From positions 61,798 through 125,797 of the forward strand of contig NZ_AUTC01000110.1 in the NCBI RefSeq assembly GCF_001461695.1: 64,000 nucleotides of DNA, given 5' to 3'. Each line of letters begins with the position of its first letter. Positions within the stretch are counted from its first letter, which is position 1. The notes beneath the pieces are model-generated. The model was not told the DNA's origin and searched no databases. It worked only from the letters and a program-made list of their open reading frames with translations. The position numbers and the translations under genes are program-made. This document shows, piece by piece, positions 55,382 to 64,000 of this stretch. The DNA is from Sinorhizobium fredii USDA 205 (lineage in GTDB: Bacteria > Pseudomonadota > Alphaproteobacteria > Rhizobiales > Rhizobiaceae).

Positions 55382-56689
55382 ATGGAAATGCTGAGACGCA
55401 ATTTTTTCCGTCTTTTCACGCTGATGTTCGCAGGCGTGCTTTTCGCTGCGCCGGCCAACGCAGTTGTGGAGATCAATATCAACAAGGGCAACGTCGAGCC
55501 GCTGCCGATCGCGGTGACCGACTTCCTCCAAGGCGAGCTCGGCCAGAAGATCTCCGACGTCGTCGCCGCGGATCTCAAGCGCTCCGGGCTTTTCGCGCCG
55601 ATCGACAAGGGCGCCTTCATCGAGAAGATCGCCAACCCCGATGCCGCCCCGCGCTTCGAGGACTGGAAGGTCATCAACGCGCAGGCGCTCGTCACCGGCC
55701 GCGTCACCCAGGAGGGCGACGGCAGGCTGAAGGCCGAGTTCCGACTGTGGGACACCTTCGCCGGGCAGCAGATGCTCGGCCAGCAGTTCTACACCCAGCC
55801 GGAAAACTGGCGTCGCGTCGCCCATATTATCGCCGACGCGATCTATGAGCGAATCACCGGCGAAAAGGGCTACTTCGATACCCGCATCGTTTATGTCGCC
55901 GAAAGCGGCCCGAAGAATGCCCGCAAGCGCCAGCTCGCGATCATGGACCAGGACGGCTTCAACGCCCGCGCGCTCACCAATTCGAACGACATCGTTCTGA
56001 CGCCGCGCTTCTCGCCGAACCGTCAGGAAATCACCTACATGTCCTTCGAGAACCAGCAGCCGCGCGTCTATCTGCTGCAGCTCGAAACCGGACAGCGCGA
56101 AGTGGTCGGCAATTTCCCGGGCATGACCTTTGCGCCGCGCTTTTCGCCGGACGGTCAGCGGGTGATCATGAGCCTGCAGCAGGAAGGCAATGCCAACATC
56201 TATACGATGGACCTGCGCTCGCGCACCACGACACGGCTGACCAACACCAATGCGATCGACACGTCTCCCTCCTATTCGCCGGACGGCGGCCGGATCGTCT
56301 TCGAGAGCGACCGCGGCGGCAAGCAGCAGCTCTATGTCATGGGCGCCGACGGTTCCGGCCAGACGCGCATCTCCTTCGGCGACGGTTCCTACTCGACGCC
56401 GGTCTGGTCTCCGCGCGGCGATCTCATCGCCTTCACCAAGCAGTCGGGCGGCAAGTTCTCGATCGGCGTGATGAAGCCGGACGGCTCCGGCGAGCGCATC
56501 CTCACCACCGGCTTCCACAACGAGGGTCCGACCTGGGCGCCGAACGGCCGCGTCCTGATGTTCTTCCGCCAGAACGCCGGCGCCGGCGGGCCGCAGCTCT
56601 ACTCCATCGATCTGACGGGCTACAACGAACAGCAGATCCAGACCCAGGGCTTCGCTTCGGACCCTGCCTGGTCGCCGCTGATGGAATAG
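55382..56689 (+). CDS. tolB: Tol-Pal system beta-propeller protein TolB
   Basis: A 435-residue periplasmic protein with a signal peptide ([25 protein letters not shown]). An N-terminal D1 domain ([30 protein letters not shown]) precedes a six-bladed beta-propeller of TolB repeats ([65 protein letters not shown]). It binds Pal. The ATG at 55382 or the one two codons later is the start. The 80-base gap after tolA carries GGCGGAAAACCGCGCACAG, reminiscent of the dispersed palindrome core. Confidence 0.96.
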   Translation: MEMLRRNFFRLFTLMFAGVLFAAPANAVVEININKGNVEPLPIAVTDFLQGELGQKISDVVAADLKRSGLFAPIDKGAFIEKIANPDAAPRFEDWKVINAQALVTGRVTQEGDGRLKAEFRLWDTFAGQQMLGQQFYTQPENWRRVAHIIADAIYERITGEKGYFDTRIVYVAESGPKNARKRQLAIMDQDGFNARALTNSNDIVLTPRFSPNRQEITYMSFENQQPRVYLLQLETGQREVVGNFPGMTFAPRFSPDGQRVIMSLQQEGNANIYTMDLRSRTTTRLTNTNAIDTSPSYSPDGGRIVFESDRGGKQQLYVMGADGSGQTRISFGDGSYSTPVWSPRGDLIAFTKQSGGKFSIGVMKPDGSGERILTTGFHNEGPTWAPNGRVLMFFRQNAGAGGPQLYSIDLTGYNEQQIQTQGFASDPAWSPLME

Positions 56690-56706
56690 GGCGGAATGAG
56701 GAAAAG

Positions 56707-56728
56707 TGCGGGCGGTTTTCCGCCCGCA
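56707..56728. other. Stem-loop after tolB
   Basis: TGCGGGCGG (56707-56715), loop TTTT, CCGCCCGCA (56720-56728), 18 bases after the tolB stop. It lacks a T-run. It could weaken transcription into pal or protect the tolB message. The remainder of 56729-57003 holds a repeat half-copy and the probable pal promoter. Confidence 0.55.
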
Positions 56729-56776
56729 TGCCGCGCCTGAAGCCCCGTCGCATTCAAACTTTCACGCGACGCCACT

Positions 56777-56811
56777 ACCCCAAACCGCTGCGCACTTTTG
56801 GGCGACATGCA
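56777..56811. repeat. ATGCATGTCG-type dispersed palindrome, half-copy
   Basis: ACCCCAAACCGCTGCGCACTTTTGGGCGACATGCA matches the right part of the element at 63854-63900 (in the reverse sense) and the one at 49131-49174. The left outer arm has decayed. It lies in the tolB-pal gap. Confidence 0.72.
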
Positions 56812-57003
56812 TTGGACCTGTTGTCCACAGGTGCGGCGGCAATTGTGGCCGAAGTGCCGCTTTCTCGCCGCAAAGTGCTGGTGTAGCAGGCCCTCCGCCG
56901 CAGATTGTCGATTTGTTAACCATACCTGTTGAAAAGCAATTAACCGCTTCCGGTTACAGTCTGGCAACCGTGAATTCAGCCACTTCTCAAGGAGACCCGG
57001 CCC

Positions 57004-57534
57004 ATGAGCCGAATTGACACCCCGGCAGCAAGCCGCATGCAGACCATTGCCCGCAATCCCGTCATGCTCGCCCTCGTCATGACCCTTGCCGTCGCCGGCT
57101 GCGCTTCCAAGAAGAACCTGCCGAATGACGCCGCCGGCCTCGGCCTCGGTGCTGGCGCCGCGACGCCGGGCTCGCAGCAGGACTTCACCGTCAATGTCGG
57201 CGACCGCATCTTCTTCGATACCGACTCGAGCTCGATCCGCGCCGATGCGCAGGCGACGCTCGCCCGTCAGGCCCAGTGGCTGGCGAAGTATCCGAACTAT
57301 GCCATCACCGTCGAAGGCCATGCCGACGAGCGCGGTACCCGCGAATACAACCTGGCGCTCGGCGCCCGCCGTGCCGCTGCGACGCGCGAGTATCTCGCAG
57401 GCCAAGGCGTTCCGGCGAACCGCATGCGGACGATCTCCTACGGCAAGGAAAAGCCGGTCGCGGTCTGCGACGACATTTCCTGCTGGTCGCAGAACCGCCG
57501 CGCCGTCACCGTTCTCGGCGGTGCTGGAAGCTGA
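57004..57534 (+). CDS. pal: Peptidoglycan-associated lipoprotein Pal
   Basis: A 176-residue outer-membrane lipoprotein. A signal sequence ends in the lipobox LAVAGC, whose cysteine would be lipidated. The OmpA-type domain follows: RIFFDTDSSSIRADAQATLARQAQWL, VEGHADERGTREYNLALGARRA, RMRTISYGKEKP, QNRRAVTVL. It links the outer membrane to the cell wall and to TolB. A strong terminator follows, although cpoB is the next gene. Confidence 0.97.
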   Translation: MSRIDTPAASRMQTIARNPVMLALVMTLAVAGCASKKNLPNDAAGLGLGAGAATPGSQQDFTVNVGDRIFFDTDSSSIRADAQATLARQAQWLAKYPNYAITVEGHADERGTREYNLALGARRAAATREYLAGQGVPANRMRTISYGKEKPVAVCDDISCWSQNRRAVTVLGGAGS

Positions 57535-57562
57535 TAGCCGGCGATTTGAGATGATTTTGGAG

Positions 57563-57592
57563 GGGCGGCCGCAGGCCGCCCTTTCTTTTTTA
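57563..57592 (+). terminator. Intrinsic terminator after pal
   Basis: GGGCGGCC (57563-57570), loop GCA, GGCCGCCC (57574-57581), then TTTCTTTTTT. It ends the tol-pal transcript before cpoB. Confidence 0.9.
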
Positions 57593-57725
57593 CCACACTT
57601 TGGCCGAACTCCGTTGCTTTTTCACGGCAGTTGGAAAACTGTGCGGCACTCGCCCTATGGAATCGTCGCATGTACAGCGGAGCGCGGTCCGGGGCGGGAA
57701 CAATCTATCGAACAGGACAAATGTG

Positions 57726-58748
57726 ATGAAGAAATTTGTCGTGGCAGGCCTGATTGGTCTTGCGGCCCTTGCGGGCCTCGGCCAAACGGCGAATGCCATG
57801 CCGCTCTCGGGGCTGCTGACCCGCATGACCCAAGGCGATGCCGCCAGCAAGAGCGATCTGCCGGTGGTGAAGGTGCAATCGGCCGACGTCGGCAGGATTG
57901 GCCAACTCGAGGAACAGATCCGCTCTCTCAACGGGCGTATCGAAGAAATGAGCTTCCAGCTCCTGCAGATGCAGGAGCAGATCCGGAAGTTCCAGGAGGA
58001 CAACGAGTTCCGCTTCCAGGATCTGGAAAGCGGCAAATCCTCCTCCAAGAAAAGCGGCGCACTTGAAACGCCGAAGTCCAGCGATCAGGCGTCCGTCACC
58101 CCCGAGGTGACGGATAGCCCGACGACTGCTCCGGCGGACAGCACGAACATGGCCGGTGCCGATCCGAATGCGGCAGGCGCAGCACCGCCGCCAAGCACGC
58201 TCGGCCAGATCATTTTCGACGAAAGCGGCAATCCTGTATCGGCGACCACGGGCACTGAGCCCGGCGCCAACGCCACGCTGCCCGGCGTGGATACGGGGAT
58301 CGCCGATCAAGGCAATGGCGGCCTCAACGCCAATCCCGGCAGCGAGCAGCAGACCGCTGCCCTCGGCAATCCCGGCGATCTTTATCAATCGGCCTACGGC
58401 CATGTTCTGTCCGGCGACTACGGCATGGCCGAGCAGGAGTTCCGCGACTATCTCGACGTCTTCCCGGAGGGAGAAAAGGCGGCCGACGCCAGCTTCTGGA
58501 TGGGCGAAGCGCAATACTCCCAGGGTAAATACAGCGACGCCGCCAAGACCTTCCTGAATGCGCATCAGGCCTACGGCAAGTCGCCCAAGGCGCCGGAAAT
58601 GCTCCTCAAGCTCGGCATGTCGCTCGGGGCGCTCGACAACAAGGAAACCGCCTGCGCCACCTTGCGCGAGGTGAACAAGCGTTATCCCAAGGCATCGGCC
58701 GCGGTTCGGGCGAAGGTGACGAGCGAGCAGAGCCGCTTTGGCTGCTGA
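57726..58748 (+). CDS. cpoB: Tol-Pal associated periplasmic protein CpoB (YbgF)
   Basis: A 340-residue protein with a signal peptide (MKKFVVAGLIGLAALAGLGQTANA), a short coiled coil (GQLEEQIRSLNGRIEEMSFQLLQMQEQIRKF), a long low-complexity threonine/proline/glycine linker, and C-terminal TPRs (DLYQSAYGHVLSGDYGMAEQEFRDYLDVFPEGEKAADASFWMGEAQYS). CpoB coordinates peptidoglycan synthesis with the Tol machinery. The ATG at 57726 is the start of the signal peptide. Order after pal is conserved. Confidence 0.93.
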   Translation: MKKFVVAGLIGLAALAGLGQTANAMPLSGLLTRMTQGDAASKSDLPVVKVQSADVGRIGQLEEQIRSLNGRIEEMSFQLLQMQEQIRKFQEDNEFRFQDLESGKSSSKKSGALETPKSSDQASVTPEVTDSPTTAPADSTNMAGADPNAAGAAPPPSTLGQIIFDESGNPVSATTGTEPGANATLPGVDTGIADQGNGGLNANPGSEQQTAALGNPGDLYQSAYGHVLSGDYGMAEQEFRDYLDVFPEGEKAADASFWMGEAQYSQGKYSDAAKTFLNAHQAYGKSPKAPEMLLKLGMSLGALDNKETACATLREVNKRYPKASAAVRAKVTSEQSRFGC

Positions 58749-58758
58749 GGCCGACCCA

Positions 58759-60093
58759 ATGCCAGAGGCCGTCATCGTTGCGGCAAGACGTTTTCTCAAA
58801 TCCTTTACCAGACCAGGCCGGGTTCTCGTCGCCATCTCTGGTGGCAGCGATTCCAAGGGGCTTCTCGTCGCGCTTCACGCAGCGCTCGGGACAGCGGAAT
58901 TCGACGGGTTCTCGCTCGTCGCCTGCACGGTCGATCACGCCCTGAGACCCGAATCCGCCGACGAGGCCGCGGCCGTCGGAGCATTCTGCGCCGAACTCGG
59001 CATTCCCCACCATATCTGCCGTTGGCCGGGCGACAAGCCGCGCGCCGGCATTCAGGCGGCGGCGCGCCTCAGGCGTTACGACATGCTGGCCGAAGCGGCG
59101 GCCGTCTTCCGGGCCGACTGCATCGCCACCGGGCACACGCTCGATGACCAGAACGAGACGATCGCCATGCGCGGCGCGCGCGACCAGGGACAGGGGCAAG
59201 GCAGCGCAGGGATGGCGGCAGCCATGCTCTACGGACGCCGCATCTGGGTCCTGCGACCATTCCTCGAGCTGCGACGGGCCGATATTCGCGCCTTCCTGGG
59301 CGTCTGCGGCATTGGTTGGTTCGATGATCCGAGCAATGAAAATCCGCTGTTCGAGCGGGCCCGGGTGCGCGCCAGCCTCGCGGCTTCGGGCGCACCGGCC
59401 CCTCGGCGGGGTGGACAACTGCGTATTGCCTCTTCGGCAAGAGCCGCTGTCCTGTTAGGCGAGCATCTGCGGGTTCACGAGGGTCTCGTCGCCGAGGTCG
59501 CAGCGACGCAAGCCGGACGGCTGGACGACCCCGATTGGCGCCGCGCCCTGATGATTGTCGGCGCGGTCATCGGTGGCCGTGAACATCTGCCGGGGCGCGC
59601 GACGATCGAGCGTCTGTCTGGCTTCCTGCAATCTGGCCAGGCCGGGCGCATGACGGCGGGGCGGGTGGTCTTCGACCGGCGCCGCGGCGGTCTCTATCTC
59701 TATCGGGAGCCACGCAACCTGCCGGTTTTAAGAATTGGCGCAAACGAGAGCGGCGTCTGGGATGGGCGTTTCAATATCACGAGCGCCGGCGCGGCTCTGA
59801 CGATCTGCGCGGAGGCTGAGGGCGGGGCATGGAGGCAGAGGCTTATTGCCGCAGGTCTGCCCGAGGGGGTTGCCAAGCGGGCGTCGCTGGTGGCACCCCA
59901 CATCGCGCCAGCGGACGTCGGCAGCCTCGGCTCAATGGCCGCAGAGGCCGAGGTCGAATGCCGGATCGGCCCATACGACACCTTTTTGCCGGGTTTCGAC
60001 AGGATCATGGCGGATACGATCGCGCTGTTGTTCGGGCGCGATCGATACCCCGCGCCGCCGGTTGATGATGGTTTGACAGAAATGGCAGGGTAA
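58759..60093 (+). CDS. tilS: tRNA(Ile)-lysidine synthase
   Basis: A 444-residue enzyme that converts the wobble cytidine of the minor tRNA(Ile) (CAU anticodon) to lysidine. The N-type PP-loop VAISGGSDSKGLLVAL, VDHALRPES and GHTLDDQNETIAMR are present, as is the C-terminal extension. The start at ATG 58759 (MPEAVIVAARRFL) lies close behind the cpoB stop. It precedes ftsH, a common order. Function is essential in most bacteria. Confidence 0.93.
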   Translation: MPEAVIVAARRFLKSFTRPGRVLVAISGGSDSKGLLVALHAALGTAEFDGFSLVACTVDHALRPESADEAAAVGAFCAELGIPHHICRWPGDKPRAGIQAAARLRRYDMLAEAAAVFRADCIATGHTLDDQNETIAMRGARDQGQGQGSAGMAAAMLYGRRIWVLRPFLELRRADIRAFLGVCGIGWFDDPSNENPLFERARVRASLAASGAPAPRRGGQLRIASSARAAVLLGEHLRVHEGLVAEVAATQAGRLDDPDWRRALMIVGAVIGGREHLPGRATIERLSGFLQSGQAGRMTAGRVVFDRRRGGLYLYREPRNLPVLRIGANESGVWDGRFNITSAGAALTICAEAEGGAWRQRLIAAGLPEGVAKRASLVAPHIAPADVGSLGSMAAEAEVECRIGPYDTFLPGFDRIMADTIALLFGRDRYPAPPVDDGLTEMAG

Positions 60094-60192
60094 CCGGCGG
60101 TTTTCCTTGGCAAGGCACTGCCGGAACCCTATGTTAAGGACCATACAGCGGCCCGGCGAATGCTCGGGCTGTCACAGGTTCCGGGGAGTTCG

Positions 60193-62130
<1,938 letters not shown>

Positions 62131-62164
62131 CTGCAGCCGGTCGCAACAGGCTATGAATACCAAG

Positions 62165-62195
62165 CCGCCGCTTCCGAAAGGAGCGGCGGTTTTTT
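62165..62195 (+). terminator. Intrinsic terminator of ftsH
   Basis: CCGCCGCT (62165-62172) pairs with AGCGGCGG (62182-62189), followed by TTTTTT. It is 35 bases past the ftsH stop. Confidence 0.92.
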
Positions 62196-62218
62196 GCGGC
62201 GTGAGGTCATCGCCATGC

Positions 62219-62242
62219 ACAGCGCGGTTGGTAACGCGCTGT
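62219..62242. other. Eight-base stem-loop in the ftsH-glmM gap
   Basis: ACAGCGCG (62219-62226), loop of eight bases, CGCGCTGT (62235-62242), followed by AATGATTTCTG. It is in the region that should hold the glmM promoter; the rest of 62196-62500 shows no gene. Confidence 0.5.
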
Positions 62243-62500
62243 AATGATTTCTGATGATAGTGTTGCTGACGTTTGTTGTGCATTTGTGCCAAAGATGGCG
62301 CAAAGCCGCCCCATTTACCGTTTTGACCGGAAGGGGCTTACTATAGATGGAGCGAGGGGCGGCAGCGCGATGGCGTTGCCAATCCCGCCTTGGATAAGGC
62401 CTGCAGGCGAGGTCCCGGGGACATGAAAACCAGTCGTGGCACACGCAACCAGACGCGGCCGGCAAAAGAGATCCTGCCGAAGCAGGACGATGGAGTTCTT

Positions 62501-63853
62501 ATGAAGCGCAAGTATTTTGGCACCGACGGCATTCGCGGCCAATCCAATATTTTTCCGATGACCGCGGATCTCGCCATGCGGGTCGGTGTCGCGGTCGGAA
62601 CCATTTTCCGCAACGGCGCGCATCGTCACCGCGTGGTGATCGGCAAGGACACGCGGCTTTCGGGCTATATGCTCGAAAACGCCATGGTTGCCGGATTCAC
62701 GGCGGCCGGTCTCGATGTCTTCCTGCTTGGACCCATCCCGACGCCCGGCGTCGCCATGCTGACGCGGTCGCTCCGCGCCGACATAGGCGTGATGATCTCC
62801 GCCTCTCACAATCCGTTCCGCGACAACGGCATCAAGCTGTTCGGACCGGATGGCTACAAGCTCTCCGACGACATCGAGCAGAAGATCGAGGAACTCATCG
62901 ATCAGGACATGTCGGGGCAGCTTGCCAAGCCGGAGGACATCGGTCGTGCCAAGCGCGTCGACGGCGACATCTACCGCTATATCGAGCAGGCGAAGCGCAC
63001 GCTGCCGCGCGACGTCACCCTGAAGGGCCTCAGAATCGCCATCGATTGCGCGAACGGTGCCGCCTACAAGGTCGCTCCCCTGGCCCTTTGGGAACTTGGT
63101 GCCGAAGTGGTGTCGATCGGCACCGAGCCGAACGGCGTCAACATCAACCTCGAATGCGGATCGACGCATCCGGAAGCGCTGCAGAAAAAGGTTCACGAGG
63201 TGAGGGCGGATATCGGCATTGCGCTCGACGGCGACGCCGACCGGGTGCTGATCGTCGACGAAATGGGTACGGTTATCGACGGCGACCAGTTGATGGCGGT
63301 GATCGCCGATAGCTGGGCGGCCGACGGTATGCTGCAGGGCGGCGGTATCGCCGCGACCGTGATGTCGAATCTCGGCCTCGAACGCTATCTGCAGGCGCGC
63401 CGGCTGAAGCTCCACCGTACCAAGGTCGGCGACCGCTATGTCGTCGAGCAGATGCGGCAGGACGGCCTGAATGTCGGCGGCGAGCAGTCGGGACACATCG
63501 TCCTCTCCGATTTCGGCACGACGGGCGATGGCCTTGTTGCGGCGCTGCAGATCCTCGCAGTCGTCAAGCGGCAGGGTCGGGCTGTGAGCGAGGTTTGCCA
63601 GCGCTTCGAGCCGGTGCCGCAGGTCTTGAAGAATGTCCGCGTTTCGGCCGGCAAGCCGCTCGAGCACGAGGCGGTGCGCCAGGCAATCGCCGACGCCGAA
63701 GCGGAACTTGCCAAGGGCGGCCGGCTTTTGATCCGTCCTTCCGGTACCGAGCCGCTGATCCGCGTGATGGCCGAAGGTGACGACCGCAGCAAGGTCGAAC
63801 GCATCGTAGACGAACTGGTTACGGTGATCGGCAGCGTACGCAACGCCGCCTAA
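62501..63853 (+). CDS. glmM: Phosphoglucosamine mutase
   Basis: A 450-residue enzyme that converts glucosamine 6-phosphate to glucosamine 1-phosphate for peptidoglycan and lipopolysaccharide. It begins [16 protein letters not shown]. It has the phosphoserine site [18 protein letters not shown], the magnesium site DGDADRV, the sugar-binding GGEQSGHI and the phosphate-binding [12 protein letters not shown]. The ATG at 62501 gives the standard start; an upstream reading lacks similarity. It lies downstream of ftsH, the usual order. Confidence 0.97.
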   Translation: MKRKYFGTDGIRGQSNIFPMTADLAMRVGVAVGTIFRNGAHRHRVVIGKDTRLSGYMLENAMVAGFTAAGLDVFLLGPIPTPGVAMLTRSLRADIGVMISASHNPFRDNGIKLFGPDGYKLSDDIEQKIEELIDQDMSGQLAKPEDIGRAKRVDGDIYRYIEQAKRTLPRDVTLKGLRIAIDCANGAAYKVAPLALWELGAEVVSIGTEPNGVNINLECGSTHPEALQKKVHEVRADIGIALDGDADRVLIVDEMGTVIDGDQLMAVIADSWAADGMLQGGGIAATVMSNLGLERYLQARRLKLHRTKVGDRYVVEQMRQDGLNVGGEQSGHIVLSDFGTTGDGLVAALQILAVVKRQGRAVSEVCQRFEPVPQVLKNVRVSAGKPLEHEAVRQAIADAEAELAKGGRLLIRPSGTEPLIRVMAEGDDRSKVERIVDELVTVIGSVRNAA

Positions 63854-63900
63854 TGCATGTCGCCCAAAAGTGCGTAGCGGTTTTGGGATAACGACATGCA
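63854..63900. repeat. ATGCATGTCG-type dispersed palindrome, copy 3
   Basis: TGCATGTCG (63854-63862), CCCAAAAGTGCGTAGCGGTTTTGGG, and CGACATGCA (63892-63900). It begins immediately after the glmM stop codon. Confidence 0.85.
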
Positions 63901-63918
63901 TAAAAACAAGAACCTATA

Positions 63919-63952
63919 GCGCGCCGCGTGAATACATTGAATGTGACGCGCT
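63919..63952. repeat. Short rhizobial palindrome near the window end
   Basis: AGCGCG (63919-63924) and CGCGCT (63947-63952) enclose CCGCGTGAATACATTGAATGTGA with a small CATT/AATG stem. I have the impression of this as a repeated rhizobial intergenic motif, but only one copy is here. Nothing else is seen to the end of the window. Confidence 0.5.
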
Positions 63953-64000
63953 TTAGTCGGCCCTGAACAACGGCTAAATCATTGATCTTCTGGCGGTCGG

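Overview
The window is about 64 kb of GC-rich chromosome from an alphaproteobacterium of the Rhizobiaceae. Gene content, gene order (tkt-gap-pgk-fba, sqdBDC, ruvCAB, tol-pal, ftsH-glmM) and rhizobial palindromic repeats (a RIME1-like element, cytosine-rich stem-loops, an ATGCATGTCG-ended palindrome) point to Sinorhizobium/Ensifer or a close relative. This assignment comes from recognising families and order, not from a database search. Coding is dense on both strands and nearly all genes are chromosomal core. I see no tRNA or rRNA gene, no CRISPR array, no prophage and no complete insertion sequence.

Layout. 1-6.5 kb: 3' end of pyruvate kinase, an alpha/beta hydrolase, a TPR protein, rpmJ, purE-purK (purK is frameshifted), two small DUF465 proteins, and an ArsR regulator beside a TauE/SafE permease. 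6.5-13.9 kb: a degenerate ThiE-like gene held between two palindromic repeat elements, a Sel1-repeat protein, an inositol monophosphatase, an ExbB/MotA-like plus OmpA/MotB-like pair, and a flavoprotein. 14-23.4 kb: an orphan TctC receptor, an ABC exporter, rpmE, DUF1465 and DUF1192 proteins, an MFS carrier, an overlooked 51-residue membrane protein, a class III cyclase with TPRs, and a PhzF protein. 23.5-29.6 kb: tkt-gap-(glycolipid-binding-like gene)-pgk-fba on the minus strand, joining the pentose phosphate pathway to lower glycolysis and gluconeogenesis.

30-34 kb: a DUF4164 protein, zapA, the 6S RNA gene (recognised from sequence), a LysR/small protein/LuxR-HTH module, 5-formyltetrahydrofolate cyclo-ligase and a YmdB-type phosphoesterase. 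34.4-38.7 kb: an RND efflux pair whose inner-membrane pump gene carries a one-base frameshift. 38.9-45.4 kb: an MBL-fold protein, a YebC regulator, an LLM flavoenzyme, ruvC-ruvA-ruvB and a phosphoesterase. 45.5-48.5 kb: the sulfolipid operon sqdB-sqdD-sqdC-like. 48.6-58.7 kb: ybgC, then ku and ligD on the opposite strand, then tolQ-tolR-tolA-tolB-pal-cpoB. 58.8-63.9 kb: tilS, ftsH and glmM.

The most notable points are the 274-bp nested palindromic element that supplies both the stop codon of one gene and the likely ribosome binding site of the next; the regulatory module placed between 6S RNA and its usual neighbour; the uncharacterised proton-channel/peptidoglycan-binding pair; the glycolipid-binding-like gene coupled to pgk; and two single-base frameshifts, in purK and the RND pump, that are either real lesions or sequence errors.
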